In this document: positions 46,003 to 56,930 of the stretch, piece after piece
Numbering within the stretch: position 1 is the first letter of the stretch
How the letters are laid out: every line of letters begins with the position of its first letter
Source of the DNA: Hofstenia miamia
Lineage: Eukaryota > Xenacoelomorpha > Acoela
Length of the DNA: 64,000 nt
Direction: 5' to 3'
NCBI GenBank assembly: GCA_004352715.1
Contig: SCFE01000064.1
Span: forward strand, 887,665-951,664
The notes under the pieces: generated by a model
Database searches by the model: none
Told to the model about the DNA's origin: nothing
Seen by the model: only the letters and a program-made list of their open reading frames with translations
Translations under genes and position numbers: made by a program

Positions 46003-46350
46003 TACATGATTGTGAATGGATGTCAAGTCATGAAGAATTTCCTTGTGATCCACTGTCCAATTCATCTGGAAGGAAAATCAATACTGCAGTTCTAAAAGAT
46101 GGTTTTTCATTTTTTATTTGCTGTTCACAGTCTTTGCCAGCCACAATTGGTGTATGGGATTTGTCATGTAGAACATAGGCCTGGTTTTGAAGGTTCAATC
46201 TGATGCCTTGTTGTAATATGATCCCAACTGAGGTGAGTTAGCCATGACTACTCCTTGTGTTGCATGTTTGAACAAAGAGTGGTCAAATTGATACATTTGG
46301 GCAAGATCCTCATCAATTGGGTACACAATGAAAAATTATGGAGTCTGGCC
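46003..46350 (+). mobile_element. TRIM-like internal region, inverted copy
   Basis: It starts with the primer-site-like TGGTGACCTTTACATGAT and runs through blocks that are the inverse complement of 43078-43392 (for example CCACAATTGGTGTATGGGAT). It ends in GGCCTGGGGCAG as the polypurine tract. The expected right LTR is missing because LINE sequence begins soon after. It shows about 70-75 percent similarity to the other copy by eye. Confidence 0.5.
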
Positions 46351-48283
46351 TGGGGCAGAGAAGCTTGCTTCTCTCATAGAAGATGTTATCAATTTTATGG
46401 AACTTGACAAAGTCTCTTTCCTGTCCAGCTTCTTGTCTGGTTCTCTTGAAGACTCTTATTCCTTCCTGTGTTCTCTTCATTCCAAGCCTGAGCTCCCCAA
46501 TTGGAGATAGAATCTTTCTGTTCACTCTAACCTGGAGAAAGCTGATCTGTTCAATGTGTATTTTGCCTCTAACTTCTCTGTACCTGTCTCCATGTGCCCT
46601 GGTCAGCCTGCTGCATCCCCATTAATCCGATTTTGTGATATTGACTTCAGCGCCAATGATATTTCTCTCATGCTTAAGTCTTGCAAGTTGTCTGGTCCTT
46701 GCTATCCTGACAGTGTCCATTCCTTTGTAATTCATGAAATCACCTCCATGCTTTCTATCCATTTAAAGCATCCTTACTTGTTCATTTGCTCTCTAACTGC
46801 TATCCCGCCTGTTGGAAGACATCTTGGGTTTCTCTGCTGTTAAAATCTAATCAGCTTCCCTCCTTGCAGGTCACATCCTACCACCCAATAGCTATTCTAT
46901 CTCGACTGTCTATCATCTTTGAATGCCTTGTTTTTCTTTATGTATTCCCAAAAATTCGTCACCTCATCTCTTCCTCTCCGCAAGCCAACCTTCCTGGTTG
47001 CTCTACAATTACTAACCTGCTCACTCTGATCAAAAACTGCTACTTTCACTCTGATAGTAATGATCCTGGTTGTATAATCTATCTTGACATCTCAAAAGCA
47101 TTTGATCACCTCCCTCATTCCATTCTGCTTAACAAGTTATGTTTATTTGTTTTGATGTGGATTTTATTGAACTGTTCCAGTCTTACCTGAACAATTGCCA
47201 CTAGTGTGTCAAAATCAACTAGTCTATCTCTTCTCCTGTCTCCATTACTAGTGGTGCCCCTCAAGGCTCAGTGTTTGCTGTTCTTTTCTTCCTTGTTGCC
47301 ATTAACAACCTCCCTCATTCTGTTCTCAACTCGTCTTGCCTGTTGTATGTTGATGACACTGTGATTTTTGATTTTGTTTGGTCTTTTGCTTCAAACATTT
47401 TTTCTGAACTTGAGCACTTCTCTACTTGGTCCTCTGTCAACCATCTTGATTTTAGCACTACCAAGACATGTGGTATTTCCTTTTCTGTGGCTCCCCCTTC
47501 TGATTTGGCTCTACCTGTGAACTTTGCACCTCATTACACTCATCTAGGAGTTCAACTTGCTGCAAACTTAAATTGGACTGGACATGTGTCTTTGTGTCTC
47601 TGCAAAGCTAATTCCTCTCTACTTGCACTTTTCCATAATGTTCCTTTTAATACCTCATCCACTGTGAAACTCTTTGTTCAAGTCCATTCCTCACACCATT
47701 CTTCTCTACACATCTCCTTGCTAGTGGCCTTCTCATGCTTTGTTCCACTCCATGGAACATTTCCAGAAATTAGCTTTCAAATGGATTTCCTCTTTTTTTA
47801 CTATAAAGATGCTCTGCTGCAATTCTCAACTCTCCAGCTGTCACTCTACTTCCATGCCTGTGATCTCCTTCTGTTCAACTACTGACTCACAAATTGGATC
47901 TTGATCCTTTTGATTTCATTAAGTTCTTTAATTCCTGCTGCACTTGCTCTGATGATGTTGTCACCTTCTCCATTCATTGTACAAAGAAACATCACACCCT
48001 TCACTTGTTTTTCAATCATGCTTGTACTGCTTCTAATTACATCTTGACTTGCAACCCTCCAACAGCAATTGATTTCTTTTCCCTGCCTCAGAGCTTTAAG
48101 AAATCTTTGATGGCTTTCCTCTTTGCTGAGCCCTTCTCCAACTTCACCTACTCTTACATTTACTCCTATTTCATCTCCTGTGACTGTCCTTGCTGCTGTA
48201 AAACTTGACTTGTTTTTATTTTTTTTGTTGTTTATGCCTTCAGCAGCTAAATAAAGTCATTGATTATTATTATTATTATTAGT
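46351..48283 (+). pseudogene. LINE nested in the gypsy element
   Basis: Frames in order give ADLFNVYFASNFSVPVSMCP and KSCKLSGPCYPDSVHSFVI (linker and thumb of the fingers), then VTSYHPIAILSRLSIIFECL. Motif A is IIYLDISKAFDHLPHSILLN, motif B GAPQGSVFAVLFFLVAIN and motif C SCLLYVDDTVIF. THLGVQLAANLNWTGHV follows, and then a cysteine-rich C-terminus (47894-48208). The 3' end is AATAAAGTCATTGATTATT with an ATT repeat at 48262-48283, which abuts gypsy coding sequence. There are at least five frame breaks and no endonuclease. CR1/jockey-like by motif style (inference). Confidence 0.85.
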
Positions 48284-48514
48284 ATCAGAAAAATCTTCCT
48301 CTGAAAAATCAGTTAAATTTTCATATTTCTCATAAATATCAATATTGTTGTCAACTAATGTAAACTGAGTATTATCATCTATAACTACATTCTCAATGTC
48401 TTTTACTGCTTGTTTAAGCCTTTGAAAGTGTACTGTTTTACTGTTATTTAATGTGTAAGTGTTGTGATCAAGCACCTTCTCATTTGTAAATGGATGCTGC
48501 CAGTGGGTTACCAA
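48284..48514 (-). pseudogene. Gypsy pol C-terminal tail
   Basis: An open minus-strand stretch begins WQHPFTNEKVLDHNTYTLNN and ends in an acidic, Asn-rich tail. It follows the integrase in order and probably is the end of Pol, cut by the LINE at 48283. Confidence 0.45.
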
Positions 48515-48846
48515 TTTTCACACTTGATTGTGATTAGTAACAGGACATAGAAAGTAAGTGAAAACTTTATCACCCTGTTTATGGGGTTTGCCATACAATT
48601 TTTATTGAAATTTCTCTTCTATCTTATACTGGATTGATTGGTATTGTGACATACAGTTAAATGAATTTGCTGCATTTCATTGATCATTAGTGATATATAT
48701 TTTTCCACACTACTATCATTGTAATTCAGAAACATCATGGCTAATGGCGTCAGGCTTCACATCCAAACAGCTTTGAAAGGGCTTACTCTCATGGTTGAAT
48801 GTATGGAGGTGTTGTAAAAATATTTGATGAATTCAATGACTCATTT

Positions 48847-49440
48847 CTACTGCTTGCCCACAGCAGGTAACAGAGCCACTCTTATCAGCTTGATGAGAGT
48901 TCTGTTTAACAGCTCTACTAATCCATTTTCCAGGGGATGATAGGCTGTAGTGAACTCATGTATTATTTCCAATTCCTTCATTAAAACTTGCATGAGATTA
49001 TTTTCAAATTGGGGTCCCTGATCAGAGACTAATTTCTGCATAGCTCCAAACTTCAAAATCCATTCCTTCATTATTTTATCTGCTACACATTTGGTGATTG
49101 TGCTGTTTGTGGAATTATTCATGCATATTTGGCGAAGTGATCAACAAAGACTAAAAGATACTGAAATCCATCATCATCTTTTGATAACTGTTCCAAGTCC
49201 ATATGGACAATTTCATTGGGTGTCTCAGCCAGTCAACACTCAAGTTCAGCCCTGTGCTCAGGGAAATGACTGGCATTTTATAAAAGACACTTCTCACATT
49301 TATCAATGACATTGATTATTGTGGATCTTATTCCTATTGTGACATAGCAAGTATTGAATGTGTTTTCAGTTTGGATTATACCTAGATGGCCCCTTTCATC
49401 ATGTACTCTTCTTATGAGATCTTAGTGGAAATATTCAGGA
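48847..49440 (-). pseudogene. Gypsy integrase
   Basis: Integrase inserts the cDNA into the host genome. On the minus strand the zinc-binding part reads VHDERGHLG and, about 30 residues later, CEKC (49440-49290), the HHCC pattern. The core in shifted frames gives HMDLEQLSKDDDGFQYLLVF (first Asp). The open frame 49122-48847 gives KFGAMQKLVSDQGPQFENNL (second Asp) and TAYHPLENGLVELLNRTL (the Glu). All three catalytic acidic residues are present, but frameshifts and stops break the gene at about 49130 and 49290. Confidence 0.85.
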
Positions 49441-49799
49441 ATAGCTAGTCTGTTATTTCTGCTATTAGTGTACAGAAGACCATTTTTGGTCAACTTCCAA
49501 TTGTAATGTTTAAAATACCAATTTACTATTGGGACCATAGGGAAGAATGCATCTTTGATTTGTTTTATTATTTCTGATAACACCTGGTCATGATGTTGAT
49601 GGCAGATTATTTCTTCTTACATGATTTCTTCACTTACCATGATAGGCACAATGGCTTTTCCATTGTGGTTAGTGTTGATTTCAAGAAGTAATTCCTACTT
49701 GGTGTGAGGAATAAATCCAAACTGAATTTTTTCTCCTGCCAGTTTCTTAAGATCTTGCTTATAGCTGGGTAGTGCCATCCAGTAGTTGGCATTGAGATG

Positions 49800-50403
49800 C
49801 AATTTTCCTGGCCAATGCTAAATGGAGAATGAAAAGTTGTTTAAATATTAAATCCACCTAGCTACTATATTGGATTTGTCTCCTGAGAGCTTTTTTAGCC
49901 ATGCAAGTGTGCTGTTGTCAGTGTGCATCACAAAAGTACATCCAAGGATAAAGTATCAAAATTTTCTCAATGATTCAGCTAATGCCAGCATTTTGCATTT
50001 AGTGGCCCCATATTTTTTCTTTTCTGCTAAGAGCTTGTGGCTAAAATATTGAATAGGACTTTCAACTCCTATTACTTGACTTAGTATGCCCCTAATAGCC
50101 ACCACACTGGCATCACAAGTTTTTTGTGTAGTCTGGTGTATTTAGAAATGAGATCTTCTTTAGTTTGTGTTTTATCTGTTCTAAGTTCTCCTGTTTGGCC
50201 CAAGTCAATTTAAACTCAACTGACTTCTTCAGTAAGATGTTCCTTGTTTTCTCTGCCAGATCAGGGATAAACATCCCATAGTAATTAAGAAAGCCCATTA
50301 ATCTTTGTACATCTTTCTTACTCTTGGGTGTCCCAATTCTATCAAGGAAATCCTTGGTATTAGTTTTTATTGATATTTTCCCAGGCTCAACAACTCGCCC
50401 CAA
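49800..50403 (-). pseudogene. Gypsy reverse transcriptase thumb and RNase H
   Basis: The open minus-strand frame 50403-50113 (MGRVVEPGKISIKTN, KSKKDVQRLMGFLNYYGMFI, PDLAEKTRN) is the conserved connection after the reverse transcriptase palm. It is followed after stops by RNase H: CDAS, then SHKLLAEKKKYGATKCKMLA and CTFVMHTDNSTLAWLKKL at about 49890-49940. The first RNase H Asp, the Glu-equivalent position (here K-C-K-M where E is expected) and the later Asp can be located, and the Glu appears changed. Upstream, KAGLKVNGNKCALGQTKV (about 50470-50404) fits the end of the palm, but the YxDD box is absent. Confidence 0.8.
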
Positions 50404-50556
50404 GAAGGTTACTTTGGTTTGCCCAAGGGCACACTTGTTTCCATTTACTTTGAGGCCAGCCTTTTACAGCAAGTCTAACATGCATTTTAATTTGAATCAT
50501 ACAGGGAACCTAGAGCTGTTCAAGATTGTAACATATGTCTTGCCACATCAGATGTG

Positions 50557-51050
50557 TCACAAATCAGCAACCATGAAGTCCCCATTAAAGTTGTTGTAAG
50601 TAAATACTGCCACTCTAGTCCAGTGTTTTGCCTCAAGGTACACAGACTCAGTAAGATTGAAATAAATTTCCTTTTCCAGGATCATAGTGAGGTGAGTAGC
50701 CTCATGATCTTTGATGAAAATTGTCTTGTTCCCATAGTCTATAACACAGGCATTCCATTCCAGGAAATTGTTTCTTAAGATGATGTTGTATGGTAGTTGA
50801 TGATGCATCAATAAGGCTAATTACTGAAGGATCCAAAGTGTCTCAGCTAATGCACAGATCTGTGCAACATTCATCACTAATAAGAGAGGCTGCTGCTATG
50901 GTATCTATTGTTGCACTGACTAACTTTCCATTGACTTCCACAGGTATCACGTTTTTGATTGTCAAATTGGTAATTATGAGAATATCCTGTGCTCATTTTC
51001 CAGGAGACAGGACTCCATTTAGTTTAAAGTGTTGGGTTTGTCATTGCTAA
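50557..51050 (-). pseudogene. Gypsy aspartic protease region
   Basis: The minus strand at about 50950-50890 reads IPVEVNGKLVSATIDTIAAA, where the catalytic triad DTG is changed to DTI. The open frame 50811-50557 then gives HQLPYNIILRNNFLEWNACV and IDYGNKTIFI, the conserved ILGxDFL end of the protease and the following strand. Frames shift between the two parts. Directly after (toward 50500) the sequence jumps to the end of the reverse transcriptase palm, so the fingers and palm have been deleted. Confidence 0.75.
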
Positions 51051-52601
51051 TAAAACCAGAGTTTGTTGGGTTCCTGAATCACAAATCCATCCCCATCAGC
51101 CAATAATTGTATTGCAGTGCTACAGCTGGTTCTTAAATGGCATTTTTGTCCAAATTGATAACAGTGAGCCACAGAGATATCAAAATCCTTTTTGGAGGGA
51201 ACCTTGGGTAAACTCTCCTTTGATTTAAATTTACCAGATTCAGGTTTGGTTTTTAAATCTGTGACGTCCTGGTCAATGTGGTTTGAGTTGTGAATCATAT
51301 AAACAATGCTAATAGCTTTCCTGATGATATAATGAAGGCTGTCTTTGGGGTCACATTTTACTCCTAAGCAACAGTGGATGTAAGGGGGAAAACACCTGCA
51401 GATATATGAAAAGAGGTCATGCTTTGAATACTCAGGTGACAGATTGCTTAGTCAAAACATAGCAAGGTTTTGTATTGATGTTTGATTTGTGGAGGTCTAT
51501 AATGGTCTTTGAAGTAGCCCACTAATAACTGGTAATCCGTCTTTGTTGCATGATCCAGCATCATGTATTGATTGTAAACTAACCCATGAAGTTACAATGG
51601 GAACTGAGATATGGCGGCTTCTTGAGACTTACAGTATTGCTTCATTGTCAATTTGAATAAGAAGAACCACTCGTCAAAAGATTGAGATACTTTGTCAATT
51701 TGTCCAGTAAATTTCAGGAGCACAGAGTGCTTGCTGAACAATGCTTGTCTGCCACTAGACTCTGGAGGAAGAATCAACTTGATAAACTGTGGCCAACCAC
51801 TTGTCAAAGACAAGCTACATGTTTGTAAACCATAGGTACGACTGTCAGGTTAACAGGGGCAATGGGAACCTGAAGCAACACATGAGGCATAGCCACCGTA
51901 GATAATGTAGACACATTAGTAATCAATGACTGGGTAAAAGTCGGATTACAACTTACAAAAGAGGTACAGAGTGATGCGGAATTAGAGGTGGACGTTGTTA
52001 AATGTTAGGTTTGTGATGGTTGCAGCACTTGTTGAAATGTGTGCATCTGAGCAAACTGATGGGTTAGCTTTTCACCAAAATCGTCAAGTACCTCATCCAA
52101 TACAGAACGGGTTGCATGTTTGGCAGACATAGACATTGACGAGGGAGAGTCCTCACTATTCTTAGATGCAGTGTTTAGCTCATTAATCTGTAGCTGTAAG
52201 GACCTTATAGCTTCCACAATTTTCTTCTCCATCCTTTGATATTCGACGACCTGGGTGTTGAGCTTGGCTTGCAGTGACTTGATATGCCACTCACCTTCCA
52301 TTCACATGGCTACCTGCTGAGACAGTGACTCCTTTAGGTGCTCAATTTCCAACGTCTGTGCATCAAAACGTGGTGTTGGATCACTATAAGGTCGAAGAGG
52401 AATGGGCGGAGCATTATGAGTGTTGAGGACTCGACAATCATTCACCAGGGAAACTTGACTAGGAGAGTTAGGTAAAGACAAATTAAAGAGCGATCCAATG
52501 GTACAAGGGGTAATGTTTGGGCTACCAATGCTAGCACGGGGGATGCTCTGCGCAAGAGTCCCAAAACAAGGAGAACAAACAACTGTGTACCTAGAATCCA
52601 T
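51047..52601 (-). pseudogene. Gypsy gag (capsid/nucleocapsid polyprotein), degraded
   Basis: ATG at 52601 (MDSRYTVVCSPCFG) opens a Pro/Ser-rich N-terminus. A single in-frame TGA (52302-52304) separates it from a helical, coiled-coil-like part (52301-52005, KSLQAKLNTQVVEYQRMEKK). The 51813-51592 frame gives LLKFTGQIDKVSQSFDEWFF, a capsid-like helix. The 51298-51047 frame carries AHCYQFGQKCHLRTSC, a zinc knuckle in which the second Cys is Phe and the Gly is Cys. CsRn1-type gags have atypical knuckles, but here mutation is the simpler reading. Non-functional. Confidence 0.7.
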
Positions 52602-52861
52602 TTAATGATAAACAAGAAAATAACACTTCTCAGATAAATTGACATTTGGGAGCATTCTCCTGACTAACAAACAAACAGAGTTAACAGAACAGTAACAACA
52701 CTAAAAAGAGGTATGGTAGTATTTGGTAATAAATCCAACATGTAATAGCGCAGAGACAAAACAGTAATCGTGGTCAGGGGAACCAACTATCCCAGCTAAC
52801 ACAACCAAAGTAGAATCAAGACAAACAAGTTAAGAACATGAAAGCATAGGGTGACAGTTCA

Positions 52862-52881
52862 GGATCACGTCAGGGTCACCA
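52862..52881 (-). promoter_or_regulatory. Primer-binding site for tRNA-Trp
   Basis: On the minus strand it reads TGGTGACCCTGACGTGATCC, directly after the LTR. It is complementary to the 3' end of eukaryotic tRNA-Trp (ATCACGTCGGGGTCACCA) with one mismatch in the first 18 bases. It primes minus-strand DNA synthesis. Confidence 0.8.
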
Positions 52882-53057
52882 TATAGAAGCACTGGGGTGA
52901 TTCTAGCGAACAAGATAACACTGTGAAACTATTTCTCTATTTACAAATGCTTGGGTGTCTTAATATATAATGCGTATTTACAATATATACAAACATTAAA
53001 ACAACTATCAAATACAAAAGGCGCATGATCTGGCCTATAAATACCAACAACTACCAA

Positions 53058-53070
<13 letters not shown>
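52882..53070 (-). repeat. 5' LTR of the gypsy element
   Basis: It begins (plus strand) TATAGAAGCACTGGGGTGAT and runs through TTTACAAATGCTTGGGTGTC to CTACCAACTGAT. There the expected GTTACA end is replaced by a (TA)n tract. It shares most of its length with LTR copies A and B. The last 120 bp recur at 53762-53880 after the 12-N run. Confidence 0.75.
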
Positions 53071-53091
<21 letters not shown>

Positions 53092-53094
<3 letters not shown>

Positions 53095-53717
53095 CGTGCT
53101 TGGTACTACCAGAACAGCAATTTTGGGTGTACAAAGCATGGAAAAGTGTAATTTTCATAGTACAAAGCTTGGAAATGCAGGTTCTACCCATTTTTGTTAT
53201 AAAACTAGAAAATTTTATGTGATATTTTTTCACATTACATATAACAAAGATTAATGATATTTTGAAAATTCTAAAATTTTCCTAAATTTCACAAATTTTG
53301 AAAATGTTCTTTTCCATGCTTTGTACTCCTCTATTTATTCACTTACAAATATAATTAATTTTTTTAACAAAGGATGATTCGTATCAGGTCCAAAATTTGA
53401 TGGATTATTCTTTGGGCCATAACATACTTCCTGTGAAAATTTCGAGTCAATACTCATAAAAGTTTTCAAGGAAGCAACCAGCCAGTCTAGCCCCACACAA
53501 AAATTCTCACATAAGTACAAATCATGAAATGCAAAAAATTTTTTTGAGAGAAACGTGTTCTTTCCATCAAAATATCTTACAATAAACAATGGAAAAAATT
53601 TTTTTTCAAAAAAATTTTTTTGGCATATGTTTAATATAGAAAAAAATGTACATAGTGCTGAATATATCTAGAAATATACAAAAGTGTACAAAGTGCAGAG
53701 AAAGTGTGCAAAGCGTG

Positions 53718-53720
<3 letters not shown>
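53092..53720. mobile_element. MITE-like element in a (TA)n tract
   Basis: The left end TTCCGTGCTTGGTAC and the inverse complement of the right end TTCCACGCTTTGCAC form imperfect 15-bp inverted repeats, each flanked by TA repeats. The same motif recurs inside at 53129-53143, 53160-53174 (inverted) and 53312-53326 (direct). The 629-bp body has an 84-codon minus-strand frame (53335-53589) that I cannot assign. A non-autonomous TA-target transposon is the simplest reading. Confidence 0.5.
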
Positions 53721-53749
<29 letters not shown>

Positions 53750-53761
53750 NNNNNNNNNNNN
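53750..53761. other. 12-N gap with duplicated flank
   Basis: The sequence after the Ns (53762-53880, ACAAATGCTTGGGTGTCTTA onward) is the same as 52943-53061. Probably an unresolved join of LTR ends through the (TA)n tract. Confidence 0.85.
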
Positions 53762-53877
53762 ACAAATGCTTGGGTGTCTTAATATATAATGCGTATTTAC
53801 AATATATACAAACATTAAAACAACTATCAAATACAAAAGGCGCATGATCTGGCCTATAAATACCAACAACTACCAAC

Positions 53878-53918
<41 letters not shown>

Positions 53919-54087
53919 GCGTAGCTAGAATATTTTTCACATGACGCAAAACAGATTGCTAAATTTGACGTGAAATGTCAAAGCAAATAGCATTAATATA
54001 AAAATCAAAAAATAGATTCGACAAGTTATATTTTCAAAAAATATTTTTACACATGCATCAATATCAATTTTTGCGGCAACTTCAATG

Positions 54088-55380
54088 TCAATATTCATGA
54101 TTGTTCAAACGATCTTGAGTCATTGTACTCCGCAAAAAAGTCTTAATAAGGTTTATTCTACTAAAGCTTCGTCCAGCATTAGCATTACTGCATGGGAGAA
54201 TCAAGAATGTTTCTAATGAAATCTGAATATTTGGCATACATGATAAAACCTTATTTACATAAAGGAATGAGTGAATAGACTCAATTGTTGTAAGATTTTT
54301 AGTTGAAAATTCGGACATAAGTGCCTTGTAAATTTCCTATTTCGAGTTTGCAGAAGATATATCAATATTCTCCTTATAGAAATTGCAAACTAAGGCAAAC
54401 ATCTCATTATTAAAATTAGTGAGACAGTCAAAATTTAAAGTAATTTTCAGGAAATCATCGAATTTTTCACACAGTTGAACAATAACTGTATCTAGGATCT
54501 CAATACATAACTTCTTAGTTTCCACTAAATTTTGAGAGTCTCTGATTCCAGAGCAGTAACCTTTAAATTCAGGCAATTTTTCATATAATGCATATGAGGT
54601 GTTCACAATGTCATCAAAAACATTTTCAAAATTGTCTCGCATTTTCGAAAAGTTTCTTTCAGAAAATCCATTTTCATCTTAACAAAAGAATATTGAGCAT
54701 TTTTAACTTGTAAAATCTTACTCAAAACATTCATTTTTTGAAAAACAAGACTCAAGAAGTGCAGCAGGCAGATGTTTTCAAATTTGTAAATTTTTTGTAA
54801 AAGCCTGCAATAATATTTCTACTCATTTCCTGGAAGCAGTTAACCAGTGCAAAAAATATGTTTTTGATTGCGGCAACAACATCATACAAACTGCTTCACC
54901 TAAGAATCTTTTCAATGTTGTTGGACTTTCTGCTATCTTTTCTGCTGTGATAAACCGCTGTAACATTGCAACATGAGTATCAGTTTTTTAAAAAAAAATT
55001 GTGAATTCCTTGTAGCATATCAATGAATTGCTTTAATTTTGCAATTTTGTAGGTTCTGGCAAGAAGCACGAGATTTAATGAATGAGAAGTGCAGTAAATA
55101 TATAGAGCATTTCTTTGTAGTTCTTTAAATTTAACCTGCACACCCAACTAACCATAGCGTATGCAGTCATTAATAAGGCGGACTAAGAAACCATGTTTTT
55201 ATTGGCCGTAAATATTAGTAAGCTAATGCTCATATTCCACAGCTTTTGTTTAGTATTGATGAGCCCCCTTTTCAGGCTCATAAACACGTTTAACCAGGGC
55301 TGAGTGTTGTGCACATGACACAGACACAGCTTGTCTGGTTTACTGCTACTAACTGCTTCTGCCGCTAAAATAGTTTAAAA
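54088..55380 (-). pseudogene. hAT transposase, C-terminal part with dimerisation domain
   Basis: The minus-strand frame 54318-54088 reads ETFLILPCSNANAGRSFSRI and KTFLRSTMTQDRLNNHEY, the hAT C-terminal dimerisation signature (LPxSNAxAERSFSxLxxIKTxLRSTM). The frame 54642-54337 upstream is the preceding helical part, and further decayed frames reach about 55380. The conserved AERSF is AGRSF here. This resembles the TTF-finger/ZMYM-like hAT branch (inference). Stops make it inactive. Confidence 0.75.
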
Positions 55381-55699
55381 ATATACCCACTCCCAACTAA
55401 ATAAAATAGATTGAACTGCTTGTAGTAAAACGAAGTGTTATAATGATGTTGATTTATAAATTCATAAATGTTATTCCTCGTTATTGTACGTCCCCTTGCA
55501 GTTAACCGTAATCACGTCGTTTGCAATGATATTATATTTGAGAAAGGATATTTCATTTCATTACTAGGGCAACTATTTTTTGACCTAATAAAATTTAAAT
55601 TTTGATCTTTCACCTACAATTTTTAATTAATTTTGACCTAATTTTTTGACCTTTGGAAAAAGTAACATCTAGTTTCAAAAAACATATTTTTACCAATTT

Positions 55700-56930
55700 T
55701 TTGCATTATACAGAGTCAAAATATAGTTTTCGATGTGTTCCGGTAAGAAGTTGCAGTCCTTTGCAAGGAGCTTCTTCAACTGTGAGAAATTTCGTTCCAC
55801 GGCTGCACTTGTACATTGGCACCGAAGTAATTTTGCATAAATTAGGGTGGAATGCTGGTTCTACCCATTCCACAAATTTCTTTAACGTCGCTTCTTGATA
55901 GTCGCTTTGCAATATAGCTATTCAGTTGTAATGGATCGCTATCAAAGCTTATGTCCACAATATCATTGAACACTTCCTGAATTGTATACAACGAGTCTTC
56001 CATTTTCTTTATAATTTGTGGAATCTTTCAAGTAATTCTTTGGGCAGGTCAGAGTACTGGACACTGGTTTTGGCTTTCTCCACGATACCACCTGAAACAC
56101 CAAATGAGTCTACAATTTGCTGCACCTCAATCAAATTTTCCACATAGTATTGCAGCATCGATCCATGCTCCCCATCATGAAAGTATGGTTTCCTGTGTGG
56201 CTGTCCAATGTTTTGAAACATATTTCGCTGAGTGGAATTCTTGACTGTGCTCACTTTGAACCAAACAGGACACATGAAATAAATGTGGGTACATTGTTTT
56301 CAGAGAAGACCATGCAGACTTCATATATGCCGCTGCATCAGTTAGCAGTAACAAAAAATTGTCCCATTGTATATCAAGTAGCTTAACTAGATCATCGATG
56401 GCAAATCACACTACATTAGTGTTTGGAGCAGAATCAAGAATGGAGCATTTTGCAATGGAAGTTTTATCTGGTATATCCACATCTCCAATAAGAATATTTA
56501 GGAATTTCTTGCCGTTTATTTCCGTTTCATCTACAATGACAAACACTTGCTTGTCCCTTACCAACTCTTTTCCTTTCATTTTCTCGGCATTTGCTATCGA
56601 TTTACTTGGTAATGGATCGTTTGAATAAATGTTGCATACTTGGAGACTTAAGTTTGTACAAGGGAACGTCAGCCTGAAGAAACTATCGAACTACAAATTC
56701 TCCAAAGTCTTGCTTGTTGGGAGGCTCGATAAATGTTTGACGCGAAATAGACGACTCAGACAACCGATCTTAGTGCTTTCGGGATCTCCGATGACTATAA
56801 AATTTGTTGTTCGGGGTAGGCTTAAATTCAGTGGGATATTTCCGGCATATAAAATCAACTTTCGAAGCATCCGATTCAGCTACTTTGTCCATATTGATAT
56901 CTGAAATAAAATATAACTGAAGATATCGAT
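55700..56930 (-). pseudogene. Second hAT-like transposase (CGG-binding-protein-like), decayed
   Basis: From 56893 the minus strand opens MDKVAESDASKVDFICRKYP. Pieces across frames follow in order: QDFGEFVV, FLQADVPLYKL, WDNFLLLTDAAAYMKSAW, SSLKTMYPHLFHVSCLVQSE, SFGVSGGIVEKAKTSVQYSD, ISFDSDPLQLNSYIAKRL and DVKEICGMGRTS. These follow the order of the CGGBP1-like hAT transposases known from arthropods and other invertebrates (family knowledge). LTDAAAYM and FHVSCL are typical blocks of that family. At least eight frame breaks. Two different hAT-type genes within one pair of ends suggests nesting or a composite. Confidence 0.6.

Larger units (their letters stand above)
48284..53070 (-). mobile_element. 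Ty3/gypsy LTR retrotransposon (defective), minus strand
   Basis: From right to left the order is 5' LTR (52882-53070), tRNA-Trp primer site (52862-52881), gag, protease, remains of reverse transcriptase, RNase H and integrase. The order with integrase last is Ty3/gypsy. The tRNA-Trp primer site points to the CsRn1-like branch (family knowledge). The left part is interrupted at 48283 by a LINE, and the 3' LTR expected beyond is not contiguous (42925-43077 is a candidate of the same family). The reverse transcriptase palm is deleted and most genes carry stops. Confidence 0.85.

Noticed and set aside
48847-49122. A host-domesticated integrase gene
   Set aside because: The open frame is only 91 codons, with frameshifts and stops on its upstream side and a decayed gypsy element around it.
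53051-53092. Coding frames with isoleucine-tyrosine repeats
   Set aside because: They are translations of the (TA)n microsatellite.
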